A stretch of 64,000 nucleotides of DNA, taken from the NCBI RefSeq assembly GCF_000517105.1, contig NZ_KI912148.1, forward strand, positions 366,518 through 430,517, read 5' to 3'. Below the pieces are notes generated by a model. The model had not been told where the DNA came from. It did not search any database and saw only the letters and a program-made list of their open reading frames with translations. Shown piece by piece: positions 1 to 7,747 of the stretch. A program made the translations under genes and the position numbers. This stretch comes from Fischerella sp. PCC 9605. Its GTDB lineage: Bacteria > Cyanobacteriota > Cyanobacteriia > Cyanobacteriales > Nostocaceae. Within the stretch, counting starts at the first letter, position 1. The number at the start of each line of letters is the position of its first letter.

Positions 1-75
1 ATCTCCCCCTCTCCCACTCTCCCACTCCTCCACTCCTCCACTCCTCCACTCCCCCATTCCCCATTCTCCTTAAAA
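1..75. repeat. Low-complexity C/T-rich tandem repeat
   Basis: Runs of CTCCCACTC and CTCCACTC units fill the first 70 bases, directly upstream of the MnmD-like gene. The same repeat type (or its G/A-rich complement) recurs at 764-868, 24130-24255, 52725-52805 and 63800-63905, some of these inside genes. Confidence 0.85.
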
Positions 76-79
76 TAGA

Positions 80-1021
80 ATGTCAGAGTTAGATAATTTT
101 ACACCTGAGCTTACAGCAGATGGATCTTTCACCTTCTTTTCCCAAGAGTTTGGCGAGTCTTTTCACAGCCATTATGGGGCTAGGCAGGAGAGTTTTCTTA
201 AATTTGTCGAGCCTACTCAACTAGCTTTAAAAGCTAATCAACCCAAATTGCGAATATTGGATATTTGTTATGGGCTAGGATACAACACAGCAGCCGCTTT
301 AGAGACAATTTGGTCTGTTAATCCTGATTGTGATGTAGAAGTAATCGGTTTAGAACTGAATGCAAGTGTGCCACAAGCTGCGATCGCCCATCATTTATTT
401 GATACCTGGAAATACAAGTATACGACCATACTGACCCAGTTAGCTTACGAACAGCAAGTGCAAACAAATCACCTGCGATCTGAGCTATTAATTGGCGATG
501 CAAGAACTACGATTAGACAAGTCTATCACTCGGGTTTCCGAGCGGATGCAATTTTTCTCGATCCCTTTTCACCACCTCAATGTCCCCATTTATGGACTAT
601 TGAATTTATTCAACAACTTGCTTTGTGTTTACATAAAGATGGTCTACTAGCTACATATTCTTGTGCAGCAGCTGTACGCACCGCACTTTTAACAGCTGGC
701 TTAGAAATAGGTTCTACCCCACCAGTAGGAAGGCGAACACCTGGTACTGTTGCAGCCCATCCAAGAGGGGTGGGGGATAGGGAGATGGGGAGAAGGGGAG
801 AAGTATTTCAACAATTCCCCCCCTCTCCCACTCTTCTACTTTCCCCCTCCTCTTATCCCCTCTCTCAGTCAGAACAAGAACATTTACTGACTCGCGCTGC
901 TATTCCCTATCGCGATCCAGAATTAAAAGACCTCCCGGATTTCATTCTCAGGCGGCGACAACAAGAACAGCAAGCTTCTTCCCTTGAACCTACTTCTCGT
1001 TGGCGAAAACGCTGGTATTGA
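80..1021 (+). CDS. MnmD-like tRNA (mnm5s2U34) methyltransferase
   Basis: SAM-dependent methyltransferase of the MnmC N-terminal domain type (DUF752, MnmD). In that family the enzyme methylates 5-aminomethyl-2-thiouridine at the tRNA wobble position. A SAM-binding loop ILDICYGLGYNT lies around residues 59-70, an acidic motif FLDPFSPP around 158-165, and VGRRTPGTVAAH around 217-228. There is no FAD-oxidase domain, so it is the stand-alone form. Between VAAHPRG and PLSQSEQEH (residues about 229-263) the reading frame passes through a G/A-rich then C/T-rich repeat that gives a low-complexity linker; the protein resumes with AAIPYRDPELKDL and a basic C-terminus. The frame is open throughout. Function is inferred from family motifs. 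Confidence 0.82.
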   Translation: MSELDNFTPELTADGSFTFFSQEFGESFHSHYGARQESFLKFVEPTQLALKANQPKLRILDICYGLGYNTAAALETIWSVNPDCDVEVIGLELNASVPQAAIAHHLFDTWKYKYTTILTQLAYEQQVQTNHLRSELLIGDARTTIRQVYHSGFRADAIFLDPFSPPQCPHLWTIEFIQQLALCLHKDGLLATYSCAAAVRTALLTAGLEIGSTPPVGRRTPGTVAAHPRGVGDREMGRRGEVFQQFPPSPTLLLSPSSYPLSQSEQEHLLTRAAIPYRDPELKDLPDFILRRRQQEQQASSLEPTSRWRKRWY

Positions 1022-1041
1022 AGGGGAATGGGGACTAAGGG

Positions 1042-1122
1042 CATAAAAATTATGAATTATGAATTATGAATTATGAATTATGAAATTTTTAGCATTCAGT
1101 ATTCATAATTCATAATTTTCAT
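1042..1122. repeat. AATTATG tandem repeats
   Basis: Four to five units of TATGAATTA followed by inverted copies (CATAATTCATAATT) form an A/T-rich, hairpin-capable STRR tract downstream of the MnmD-like gene and directly left of the MITE-like element. Confidence 0.8.
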
Positions 1123-1137
1123 CTATTCCCAATGCCT

Positions 1138-1345
1138 AGCCCTTTCAAGGTGTAATGTATTTTTCTTGGTGTCCCTACCCTACGGGAAGCCGCCCTTGCG
1201 GGCGTCTACGCTGCGCTCGAGGGCAAGCTTAGTGTCTTTGTGGTGAAAAAATTGACTTTTGAACCACCAAGGCACTAAGACACAAAGGTGAAAAGCCCAA
1301 AATTCGGGAAATTTTTTGAGGATTTTTACCCACCTTGAAAGGGCT
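1138..1345. mobile_element. MITE-like element copy A, with a nested repeat
   Basis: A perfect 15-bp terminal inverted repeat, AGCCCTTTCAAGGTG at 1138-1152 and CACCTTGAAAGGGCT at 1331-1345, bounds a 208-bp non-coding element. It is flanked by direct repeats ATTCCCAATGCC(T/C) at 1125-1137 and 1346-1358, 12 of 13 identical, as expected for a target-site duplication. Inside is an inverted pair of CTTAGTGTCTTTGTGGT and ACCACCAAGGCACTAAG type. The left inner arm is interrupted at about 1174-1228 by a second, GC-rich repeat (TACGGGAAGCCGC to GGCGTCTACG). The element has no coding capacity of its own, so a transposase would have to act in trans. The remaining bases to 1841 hold no convincing gene. 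Confidence 0.8.
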
Positions 1346-1841
1346 ATTCCCAATGCCCAATCCCCAGTCCCTTTTACGTGTAATATTTTTAACTGAATTT
1401 TTTGTTGATTTTTTCGATGGTGGGCAAGGAGTTTTTGTGATGAGAATCACTGACAACCTAAGTAACTTGTCACTGCCAGACTAAACTGAGCGTAGTTTCA
1501 TTATTCCCATGAGTAGGACAACTAGACCACAAACTGCTTGGATAAACATCAAAACTGTGATTTTAATGCCCTATTTTGAAATAAATTTAATGATTGCAAC
1601 CGTTTCCGCTGCTGCTATGTTAATAAATCTCCGTAAAAAACCTGATTTAACATTTGCAGGAATTTATCATACTGGAATTGCAGGCAAGAATTTTTGGCAG
1701 CAATACTCCTTATATTCTAAGAACACATAAAAAATCTACACTGCTGATGGTAACAAGCAAGTCACCTTGAAGGTGAATCAAGCTTAGAAAAATGCAGACT
1801 GAAATACAGTCAAGTACTAAACTGGTTTTTAAAAGCTGACT
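1346..1841. other. Gap with no supported gene
   Basis: The segment begins with CCCAATG repeat units (about 1346-1372). Short open frames of 73-75 codons exist on both strands, but they start in or overlap repeat DNA and show no recognisable protein. No terminator or promoter is obvious. Confidence 0.5.
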
Positions 1842-3104
1842 TTGTTAACTGATTTAAGAAATTGGAGTGCCTTTGTGATTCAATGGACATCCAAGTATAC
1901 AGGCTCTACCGAAGAAATTGTGAGTGGATCAAACGCCCTAAATAATGTTAATAATATAGATTCAAATTATGCTGTAGCATTGCCAAAAGCAGAAGATTAT
2001 TCCTTGAACTTATCTCAAAAAGACCTGAACATTGAACAGACAGAAGCTTTGCCTGCTTTGAGCAAGCCTTATGTTAATTTTGGTTACAATGCCCTGGAAT
2101 CTAGAACACAACCAGGTGAAGGGTCTAAAGTGAATGGTTTTGATTCAGATGCGCCGAAAGTTTTAGTTGTTGATGACCATGCTGCTAGTCGTGTGACTGC
2201 TGTCGCCCTTTTAGCGATGGAAGGCTACGAAGTCATTGAAGCAGATAGTGGTTCTACTGCCGTTGAATTAGTCACCCAAAAACAACCGGATCTGATTTTA
2301 CTAGATGTGATGATGCCGGGTATGGATGGGTTTGAAGTCTGCCAATTACTCAAGCAAGATGAACATACCCGGCTAATACCAATAATTTTTGTGACGGCGT
2401 TAAATGATCGGCGATCGCGTATCCGAGGAATAGAAGTTGGGGCAGACGATTTTTTGAGCAAGCCTTTTGATCGTGTAGAATTAGCAGCTCGTGTCAAGTC
2501 GTTAGTAAGGCAAAAGCGTCTGAATGAAGACTTAGACCACGCAGAACAAGTGCTATTTTCCATAGCTAGGGCAATTGAAAGTCGCGATCCAAACACAGGC
2601 GATCATTGCGAACGGCTAGTAAAACTGGGAAAGGCTTTTGGGGAATATCTCAATCTTTCACGCAACCAAATTCGGGATTTAATGTGGGGTGGTTATCTTC
2701 ATGATATTGGCAAGGTGGGAATTCCCGACGCCGTGCTGCTCAAGCAAGGAAAACTCACGCCCGAAGAGTGGGAGATTATGAGGCAACACGTTTTGATTGG
2801 TGAAAGAATCTGTCAACCATTACGTAGTATGTGGGGTGTAATTCCTATTATCCGACACCATCACGAGCGCTGGGATGGTTCGGGCTACCCTGATGGACTC
2901 AAAGGAGAGGATATCCCCTATCTAGCACAAGTGTTTCAAATAATTGATATTTATGATGCCCTGACTAGCGAACGACCTTACAAACGGGCTTTTCTTCCAG
3001 AAGAAGCACTCATGGTGATGGAGGAAGAAACAGCTAAGGGTTGGCGCAGTCCTCAACTGATGCAGCAGTTTGCTGAATTTATTCGCACTTGTAAACAACA
3101 GTAG
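1842..3104 (+). CDS. Response regulator with HD-GYP phosphodiesterase domain
   Basis: Two-component output protein predicted to hydrolyse cyclic di-GMP. A polar, low-conservation N-terminus of about 100 residues precedes a receiver domain (PKVLVVDDHAAS at about 105, phospho-acceptor Asp in LILLDVMMPGMDG near 155, KPFD near 208). It is followed by an HD-GYP domain with an intact HD pair in GGYLHDIGKVG (about 283-293) and intact HHHERWDGSGYPDG near 340-353, so catalysis looks preserved. The longest frame begins with TTG at 1842; a GTG at 2131 just before the receiver domain, after a GAAGGG sequence, is an alternative. It stands alone, with no adjacent histidine kinase. Confidence 0.88.
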   Translation: MLTDLRNWSAFVIQWTSKYTGSTEEIVSGSNALNNVNNIDSNYAVALPKAEDYSLNLSQKDLNIEQTEALPALSKPYVNFGYNALESRTQPGEGSKVNGFDSDAPKVLVVDDHAASRVTAVALLAMEGYEVIEADSGSTAVELVTQKQPDLILLDVMMPGMDGFEVCQLLKQDEHTRLIPIIFVTALNDRRSRIRGIEVGADDFLSKPFDRVELAARVKSLVRQKRLNEDLDHAEQVLFSIARAIESRDPNTGDHCERLVKLGKAFGEYLNLSRNQIRDLMWGGYLHDIGKVGIPDAVLLKQGKLTPEEWEIMRQHVLIGERICQPLRSMWGVIPIIRHHHERWDGSGYPDGLKGEDIPYLAQVFQIIDIYDALTSERPYKRAFLPEEALMVMEEETAKGWRSPQLMQQFAEFIRTCKQQ

Positions 3105-3190
3105 TTGTTTGTTGTTTGTTGATTGTTGTTTGGAACAAGCAACCACCAACCACCAACCACTAACCACTAACCACCAACTACCAACTTAGT
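3105..3190. repeat. STRR: TTGTTTG and ACCAACC heptamers
   Basis: TTGTTTGTTGT units are followed by ACCACCAACC/ACTAACC units, an inverted arrangement that could form a long hairpin between the HD-GYP gene and glmU. It is a typical intergenic STRR of heterocystous cyanobacteria. Confidence 0.8.
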
Positions 3191-3265
3191 AAAGTGGTAT
3201 TATTTGAGCCTAGATCTCAAAGTACTAAGCTTATTCATCACAATTTACTTAGCCAATAGCTAATT

Positions 3266-4624
3266 ATGGTAGTTGTAGCAATTTTAGCGGCAGGACGTGG
3301 GACACGCATGAAATCCAACCTTCCTAAAGTCTTACATTCTTTGGGTGGGCGATCGCTAGTCGAAAGAGTGATCGAAAGTGTTCAACCGCTTTCGCCCTCA
3401 CGTCAAATGGTAATTGTAGGGTATCAGGCTGAGGAAGTGAAAACAGCTATGCTATCACTTCCAGACTTAGAGTTTGTTGAACAGAGTGTACAACTCGGAA
3501 CAGGACATGCTATCCAGCAATTACTTCCTTACTTGGAGGGATACAGCGGTGATTTGTTGATATTAAATGGCGATTTGCCATTAATACGTACCGAAACCCT
3601 CAAAAATATTCTGCAAACACATCAAAAAAACCAAAACGCCGCCACAATTCTCACCGCGCACCTGTCAAATCCCAAAGGTTATGGGCGCGTTTTTTGTAAC
3701 GAAGAAAATATTGTGCAGCAAATTGTCGAAGAAAAAGATTGCACTCCTACCCAAAGACAAAATTGCCGTATCAATGCCGGAGTGTACTGCTTTCGCTGGC
3801 AGGATTTAGCAAAAATTCTGCCGAATTTGCAAGCGAATAATGCCCAGAAAGAATATTATCTCACCGATGCTGTTACTCAAGTCACACCCGTGATGGCAGT
3901 CGATGTAGAGGACAGCCAAGAAATTATGGGCATAAACGATCGCCTGCAACTAGCTTCTGCCTACGAGATTTTACAAAAGCGTATCAAGGAAAAATGGATG
4001 GCAGCGGGTGTCACTCTCATCGACCCTGCTAGCATTACGATTGATGACACCGTAGAATTACAGCCAGATGTGATTATTGAACCGCAAACTCATCTACGGG
4101 GAAATACTTTAATCGGGACTGGCTGTCGCATCGGGCCTGGAAGTTTAATAGAAAATAGCCAGATTGATGAAAATGTTACTATAATGTATTCCGTAGTGAC
4201 GGATAGCATCGTACAGGCTGGTAGCAGAATTGGGCCCTATGCCCATTTACGAGGACATGTGGAAGTTGGTAGCAAATGTCGGGTAGGAAATTTTGTGGAA
4301 TTAAAAAATACCAAGTTGGGTGAACGCACTAATGTTGCCCACTTGTCCTATTTGGGCGATACCACAACTGGAAATCAGGTCAATATCGGTGCAGGAACTA
4401 TTACCGCTAACTACGACGGGGTAAAAAAACATCCCACCAAAATTGGCGATCGCACTGGCACTGGTTCCAATAGCGTTTTAGTAGCACCAATAACCTTGGG
4501 AAATGATGTCTATATAGCAGCTGGCTCTACAATTACAGAAGATGTCCCGGATGATTGTTTGGCGATCGCCCGTGAGCGTCAAGTAGTAAAACCAGGATGG
4601 CAGAAAAAATCTTCAAATGAATAA
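3266..4624 (+). CDS. glmU: Bifunctional GlmU (GlcNAc-1-P uridyltransferase / GlcN-1-P acetyltransferase)
   Basis: Makes UDP-N-acetylglucosamine for peptidoglycan and cell-surface glycans. The N-terminal pyrophosphorylase domain starts with [20 protein letters not shown] (residues 5-24), the nucleotidyltransferase signature; LNGDLPL lies near 111. The C-terminal left-handed beta-helix carries hexapeptide repeats from about residue 250, with GPYAHLRG and [11 protein letters not shown], and the catalytic [13 protein letters not shown] near 375-387. At 452 residues it has the usual bacterial length. The ATG at 3266 fits the conserved N-terminus. Confidence 0.97.
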   Translation: MVVVAILAAGRGTRMKSNLPKVLHSLGGRSLVERVIESVQPLSPSRQMVIVGYQAEEVKTAMLSLPDLEFVEQSVQLGTGHAIQQLLPYLEGYSGDLLILNGDLPLIRTETLKNILQTHQKNQNAATILTAHLSNPKGYGRVFCNEENIVQQIVEEKDCTPTQRQNCRINAGVYCFRWQDLAKILPNLQANNAQKEYYLTDAVTQVTPVMAVDVEDSQEIMGINDRLQLASAYEILQKRIKEKWMAAGVTLIDPASITIDDTVELQPDVIIEPQTHLRGNTLIGTGCRIGPGSLIENSQIDENVTIMYSVVTDSIVQAGSRIGPYAHLRGHVEVGSKCRVGNFVELKNTKLGERTNVAHLSYLGDTTTGNQVNIGAGTITANYDGVKKHPTKIGDRTGTGSNSVLVAPITLGNDVYIAAGSTITEDVPDDCLAIARERQVVKPGWQKKSSNE

Positions 4625-4785
4625 AGAATAAATAGTCTCCTATGTAGACAAGTTTAAGAGGAAAGCATCTCAATTGTGTAAAATTTAGTACGAAATTATC
4701 CGGTTATTTTGATGTGATTTTGTAAGTAGTACACAAGCATAATGAGATGCTCCCAACCTATCCTTGTCCAGGAGAATTTAGCCTC

Positions 4786-5928
4786 ATGAAGATAGCTTAT
4801 GTAACTACCTACGATGCTACAGATATTACGCAGTGGTCAGGCTTAGGTTATTACATACCTCAATCTTTGAAAAGTCAATCTTTATCAGTTGAGTATATCG
4901 GTTCTTTGAGGCAGAGATATTCACGACTGCTAAAGGTTAAAAGACGCTTTTACCAGAGTTTTTTTCGCAAAACATATTTGATGGATAGAGAACTTATCGT
5001 TCTCAAAGACTACGCGCGTCAAGTTAGCAAAAGATTATCTGGTATTGATACAGATATAGTATTTAGTCCCGGAACAATTCCTATTGCTTATCTTGAATGT
5101 AATCAACCTATATTTTTTTGGACAGATGTTACATTTGCAGGAATTATAGATTTTTATCCCAAGTTCAGCAATTTATGCCAAGAAACTATTAAACATGGCA
5201 ATGCAATGGAACAATCTGCTCTGGAAAGATGTAAATTAGCTATTTATTCTTCTGATTGGGCTGCTAAAACTGCTATAGAAAATTATCCAGTTAACCCAGC
5301 AAAAGTAAAAGTTGTTCCCTTTGGGGCAAATATTGAATGTGACAGAAACATTGATGATATAAAGGCAATAGTAGAGTCAAGACCCATAAATAAGTGCAAA
5401 TTGCTCTTTTTAGGTGTTGACTGGTTTAGAAAAGGTGGAGATATAGCTCTTGAGGTTACAAAACAGTTAAATACATTAGGAATAAATGCTGAGTTAACAG
5501 TAGTTGGATGTCAACCTGTAATAGATGGTGAACTTCCTAACTATGTCAAAGTTTTAGGTTTAATTAGTAAGTCTACCGATGAAGGAGCAGAGCGAATTAA
5601 TAGACTTATATCCGAATCTCACTTTTTAATCTTACCTTCTAGGGCAGAATGTTATGGAATTGTTTTTTGCGAGGCTAACTCTTTTGGGGTTCCTTGCATC
5701 TCTACGAATGTAGGTGGAATACCAACAATTATTAAGGATGGTTTGAACGGAAAGTTGTTTGCAGTAGATTCTAATATCGCAGATTATTGTAAATATATAT
5801 GTGATATCTGGTCTAAATATTCTGAGTATAAAAAATTAGCTATTTCTGCATTTAATGAGTATGAGTTCCGCCTCAATTGGTCGGTAGCTGGGAAAACCGT
5901 AAAAAAGCTAATCATGGAATCGATGTAG
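4786..5928 (+). CDS. Family 4 type glycosyltransferase
   Basis: Predicted GT-B fold glycosyltransferase. The C-terminal half has the GT4 pattern: VVPFGANIE linker (about residue 180), LLFLGVDWFRKGGDIALEV nucleotide-sugar domain start (about 205), and RAECYGIVFCEANSFGVPCI with the paired Glu residues, then STNVGGIPTII. The acceptor is unknown. The open frame extends upstream to 4747, but the ATG at 4786 follows GGAGA at a good distance and starts MKIAYVTTYDATDITQWSG, a natural GT4 N-terminus. The gene is noticeably richer in A/T than glmU, which could reflect transfer. No other cell-envelope glycan genes sit next to it. Confidence 0.85.
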   Translation: MKIAYVTTYDATDITQWSGLGYYIPQSLKSQSLSVEYIGSLRQRYSRLLKVKRRFYQSFFRKTYLMDRELIVLKDYARQVSKRLSGIDTDIVFSPGTIPIAYLECNQPIFFWTDVTFAGIIDFYPKFSNLCQETIKHGNAMEQSALERCKLAIYSSDWAAKTAIENYPVNPAKVKVVPFGANIECDRNIDDIKAIVESRPINKCKLLFLGVDWFRKGGDIALEVTKQLNTLGINAELTVVGCQPVIDGELPNYVKVLGLISKSTDEGAERINRLISESHFLILPSRAECYGIVFCEANSFGVPCISTNVGGIPTIIKDGLNGKLFAVDSNIADYCKYICDIWSKYSEYKKLAISAFNEYEFRLNWSVAGKTVKKLIMESM

Positions 5929-5942
5929 ACTTGTATAAAAAC

Positions 5943-5990
5943 AAGGCAAAAGGAAACAAATAATCTTACCTTTTGCCTTTGCCTTTTTAA
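5943..5990. terminator. Rho-independent terminator between convergent genes
   Basis: A perfect 11-bp inverted repeat, AAGGCAAAAGG (5943-5953) and CCTTTTGCCTT (5969-5979), is followed by TGCCTTTTTAATT. It lies between the glycosyltransferase (+) and the isoaspartyl peptidase (-). The T-run favours termination of the plus-strand gene. Confidence 0.75.
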
Positions 5991-6961
5991 TTATCAATGC
6001 AACCTACTTCTGTACCTACGGGAAGTTCTAACGTATCACCAATCTTTTCGCCATCGTGAAAAGCTGCAAGTAAAACTTGGCTGGTTTTTCCCCAGGCGAT
6101 CGCTCCACTTGCATCTAGAGCGATCGCTCCAAAATCCCGTTTGTTCTGGTGTGCTTCTGCAAAGGAACGCTTCATTGCATCCTTGAGGGGCATGCCATCT
6201 GTGACGCGCACCACAATTTTTGCTGCTAAGCACTCATCAATAATGTCCTCTCCAATACCAGTACAGCTAACCGCAGCATGTATAGTAGCATAATTACCAG
6301 CAGGCATCGCAGAATCACTGACACGTCCAATCCGCTCAAATCCCTTGCCGCCTGTGGAAGTACCAGCTACTAACCGACCTTGAGTATCTAAAGCTACTAC
6401 GCCAATAGTACCGCGTCGGGCATTGCTAGTTTCCACTAGTTCTGGTTCTGCTAGTTCTGGTTCTGCAACCACGCTGGCCATTGTATGTTTAAAATTCTGC
6501 TGGCGCTCTTGAATCCACTCTTGTAAGCGCAAGTCTGTTAAAGCGTTATAGCTGGGAATTTGCAACTCCCTTGCTAATTCTGCCGCTCCGTAATCAGAAA
6601 GTACTCGGTCGGGAGAAGTTTGTAATGCCTTTGCCAAGTCGATGGGATTTTTAACCCGCGAAACATTAATTACACCACTAAAGCTTTGGGTTGTACCATC
6701 CATCAATGAGGCACTCATGCGGATTTGACCGTCTGATTGCAGTACTGAACCAGTACCTGCATTAAAGCGGGGGTCATCTTCTAACATTTGACATGCGCGC
6801 ACTACTGCTTCCTTAGCACTTGCTCTAGAAAGTAAAAGAGAATACACTTCTTCTATAACTTTATAAAGCGAGCGGCGTACCACCTCTACTCCGCCTTTTC
6901 CGTGTAAAGAACTACCAGCCCCTCCATGAATAATTAATTTAGGTAGCACTTGTAACTTCAT
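5987..6961 (-). CDS. iaaA: Isoaspartyl peptidase / plant-type L-asparaginase
   Basis: N-terminal nucleophile hydrolase of the IaaA family, which removes isoaspartyl residues from peptides and can hydrolyse asparagine. The precursor self-cleaves before a conserved Thr: here ARRGTIGVVALD places that Thr near residue 185, followed by GTSTGGKGFERIGRVSDS and GNYATIHAAVSCTGIGED. The N-terminus PKLIIHGGAGS is characteristic. The linker just before the cleavage Thr contains a perfect 15-bp tandem duplication (6436-6465) that encodes AEPEL twice. Total length, 324 residues, is normal. Start ATG at 6961. Confidence 0.93.
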   Translation of the reverse strand: MKLQVLPKLIIHGGAGSSLHGKGGVEVVRRSLYKVIEEVYSLLLSRASAKEAVVRACQMLEDDPRFNAGTGSVLQSDGQIRMSASLMDGTTQSFSGVINVSRVKNPIDLAKALQTSPDRVLSDYGAAELARELQIPSYNALTDLRLQEWIQERQQNFKHTMASVVAEPELAEPELVETSNARRGTIGVVALDTQGRLVAGTSTGGKGFERIGRVSDSAMPAGNYATIHAAVSCTGIGEDIIDECLAAKIVVRVTDGMPLKDAMKRSFAEAHQNKRDFGAIALDASGAIAWGKTSQVLLAAFHDGEKIGDTLELPVGTEVGCIDN

Positions 6962-6996
6962 CTCCTCTTGATTTGTGTAATTTGAGTCAAATAGTT

Positions 6997-7200
6997 TTAT
7001 GATTCATCGGTTTCATTTTTAGTCGCAGCACGGCGACGACGGCAACGTTCCGAACAGTATTTCACCTCTTCCCAGCAATCTGCCCATTTTTTGCGCCAAG
7101 TAAAAGGGCGCTGACATACCGGACAAATTTTGCTAGGTAGGTCAGATTTAGAACGGGCACGTCCCATATTTTTACTGTGCAGATTTGAAATTGATTTCAC
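6997..7200 (-). CDS. DUF2256-type small zinc-ribbon-like protein
   Basis: Basic 67-residue protein with two Cys pairs, ICPVCQRPFTWRKKW and WEEVKYCSERCRRRR (about residues 26-58), a CxxC...CxxxC pattern typical of small DUF2256 proteins. The Cys pairs suggest zinc binding; the function is unknown. It is encoded just upstream of iaaA on the same strand with a 35-bp gap, so co-transcription is likely. Confidence 0.8.
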   Translation of the reverse strand: MKSISNLHSKNMGRARSKSDLPSKICPVCQRPFTWRKKWADCWEEVKYCSERCRRRRAATKNETDES

Positions 7201-7747
7201 TTACGATTGGAAATCAATTATAACCAGTTTGTTACAAAAGTAGATGACTTTTATCAAACAATACTGGAGTTACTCCCTGATAATTAATTAAAAATTCACT
7301 CTGCAAAGTTTAAATTTCGGTAAATCAATAGTGGCAAATATTTTGGCTTTTTCTGTATCGAAAATAACTGAAAAAAAACTTATACTTGTAGATGGGTTTT
7401 AATGCAGTATATAAAAATACAGGCAAATGCTTAGATAGTTATAAATGAAAGCAAAAGCCGAGCTAGAAAAGATTTTCTGTTTTTGTCAGATATAGCAGGG
7501 AACAGGGAACTCTTAACGGGGAACAGGCTTGAAAGTCCTTTGGTGTCAGGGTTTTACGATCAGATTATGTTCTAACCTACCTGACAACAGCTATAACAAG
7601 AGATAAACAGATTAATCCACAGCTAATTTTTTTGGAAAATAAATTGAAAGATGATGGGTTATACCCTCAAAAAATATCTTGTAAATTATTATGTTTTTTA
7701 TCACAAATAATTTCAGCGAAAATACTTAAAAACGCTGAACGCTATGA
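7201..7747. other. Intergenic gap, no supported gene
   Basis: A/T-rich stretch between the DUF2256 gene and the 3' end of the GAF protein gene. It contains GGGAACAGGGAAC-type repeat units near 7497-7530 and no open frame of convincing composition. No clear RNA gene was recognised. Confidence 0.5.

Noticed and set aside
1229-1456. 75-codon minus-strand frame
   Set aside because: It lies mostly inside the MITE-like element and its hairpin arms and CCCAATG repeats; the translation is repeat-derived.
1509-1730. 73-codon plus-strand frame
   Set aside because: No recognisable domain, no ribosome-binding site, composition like non-coding A/T-rich DNA.
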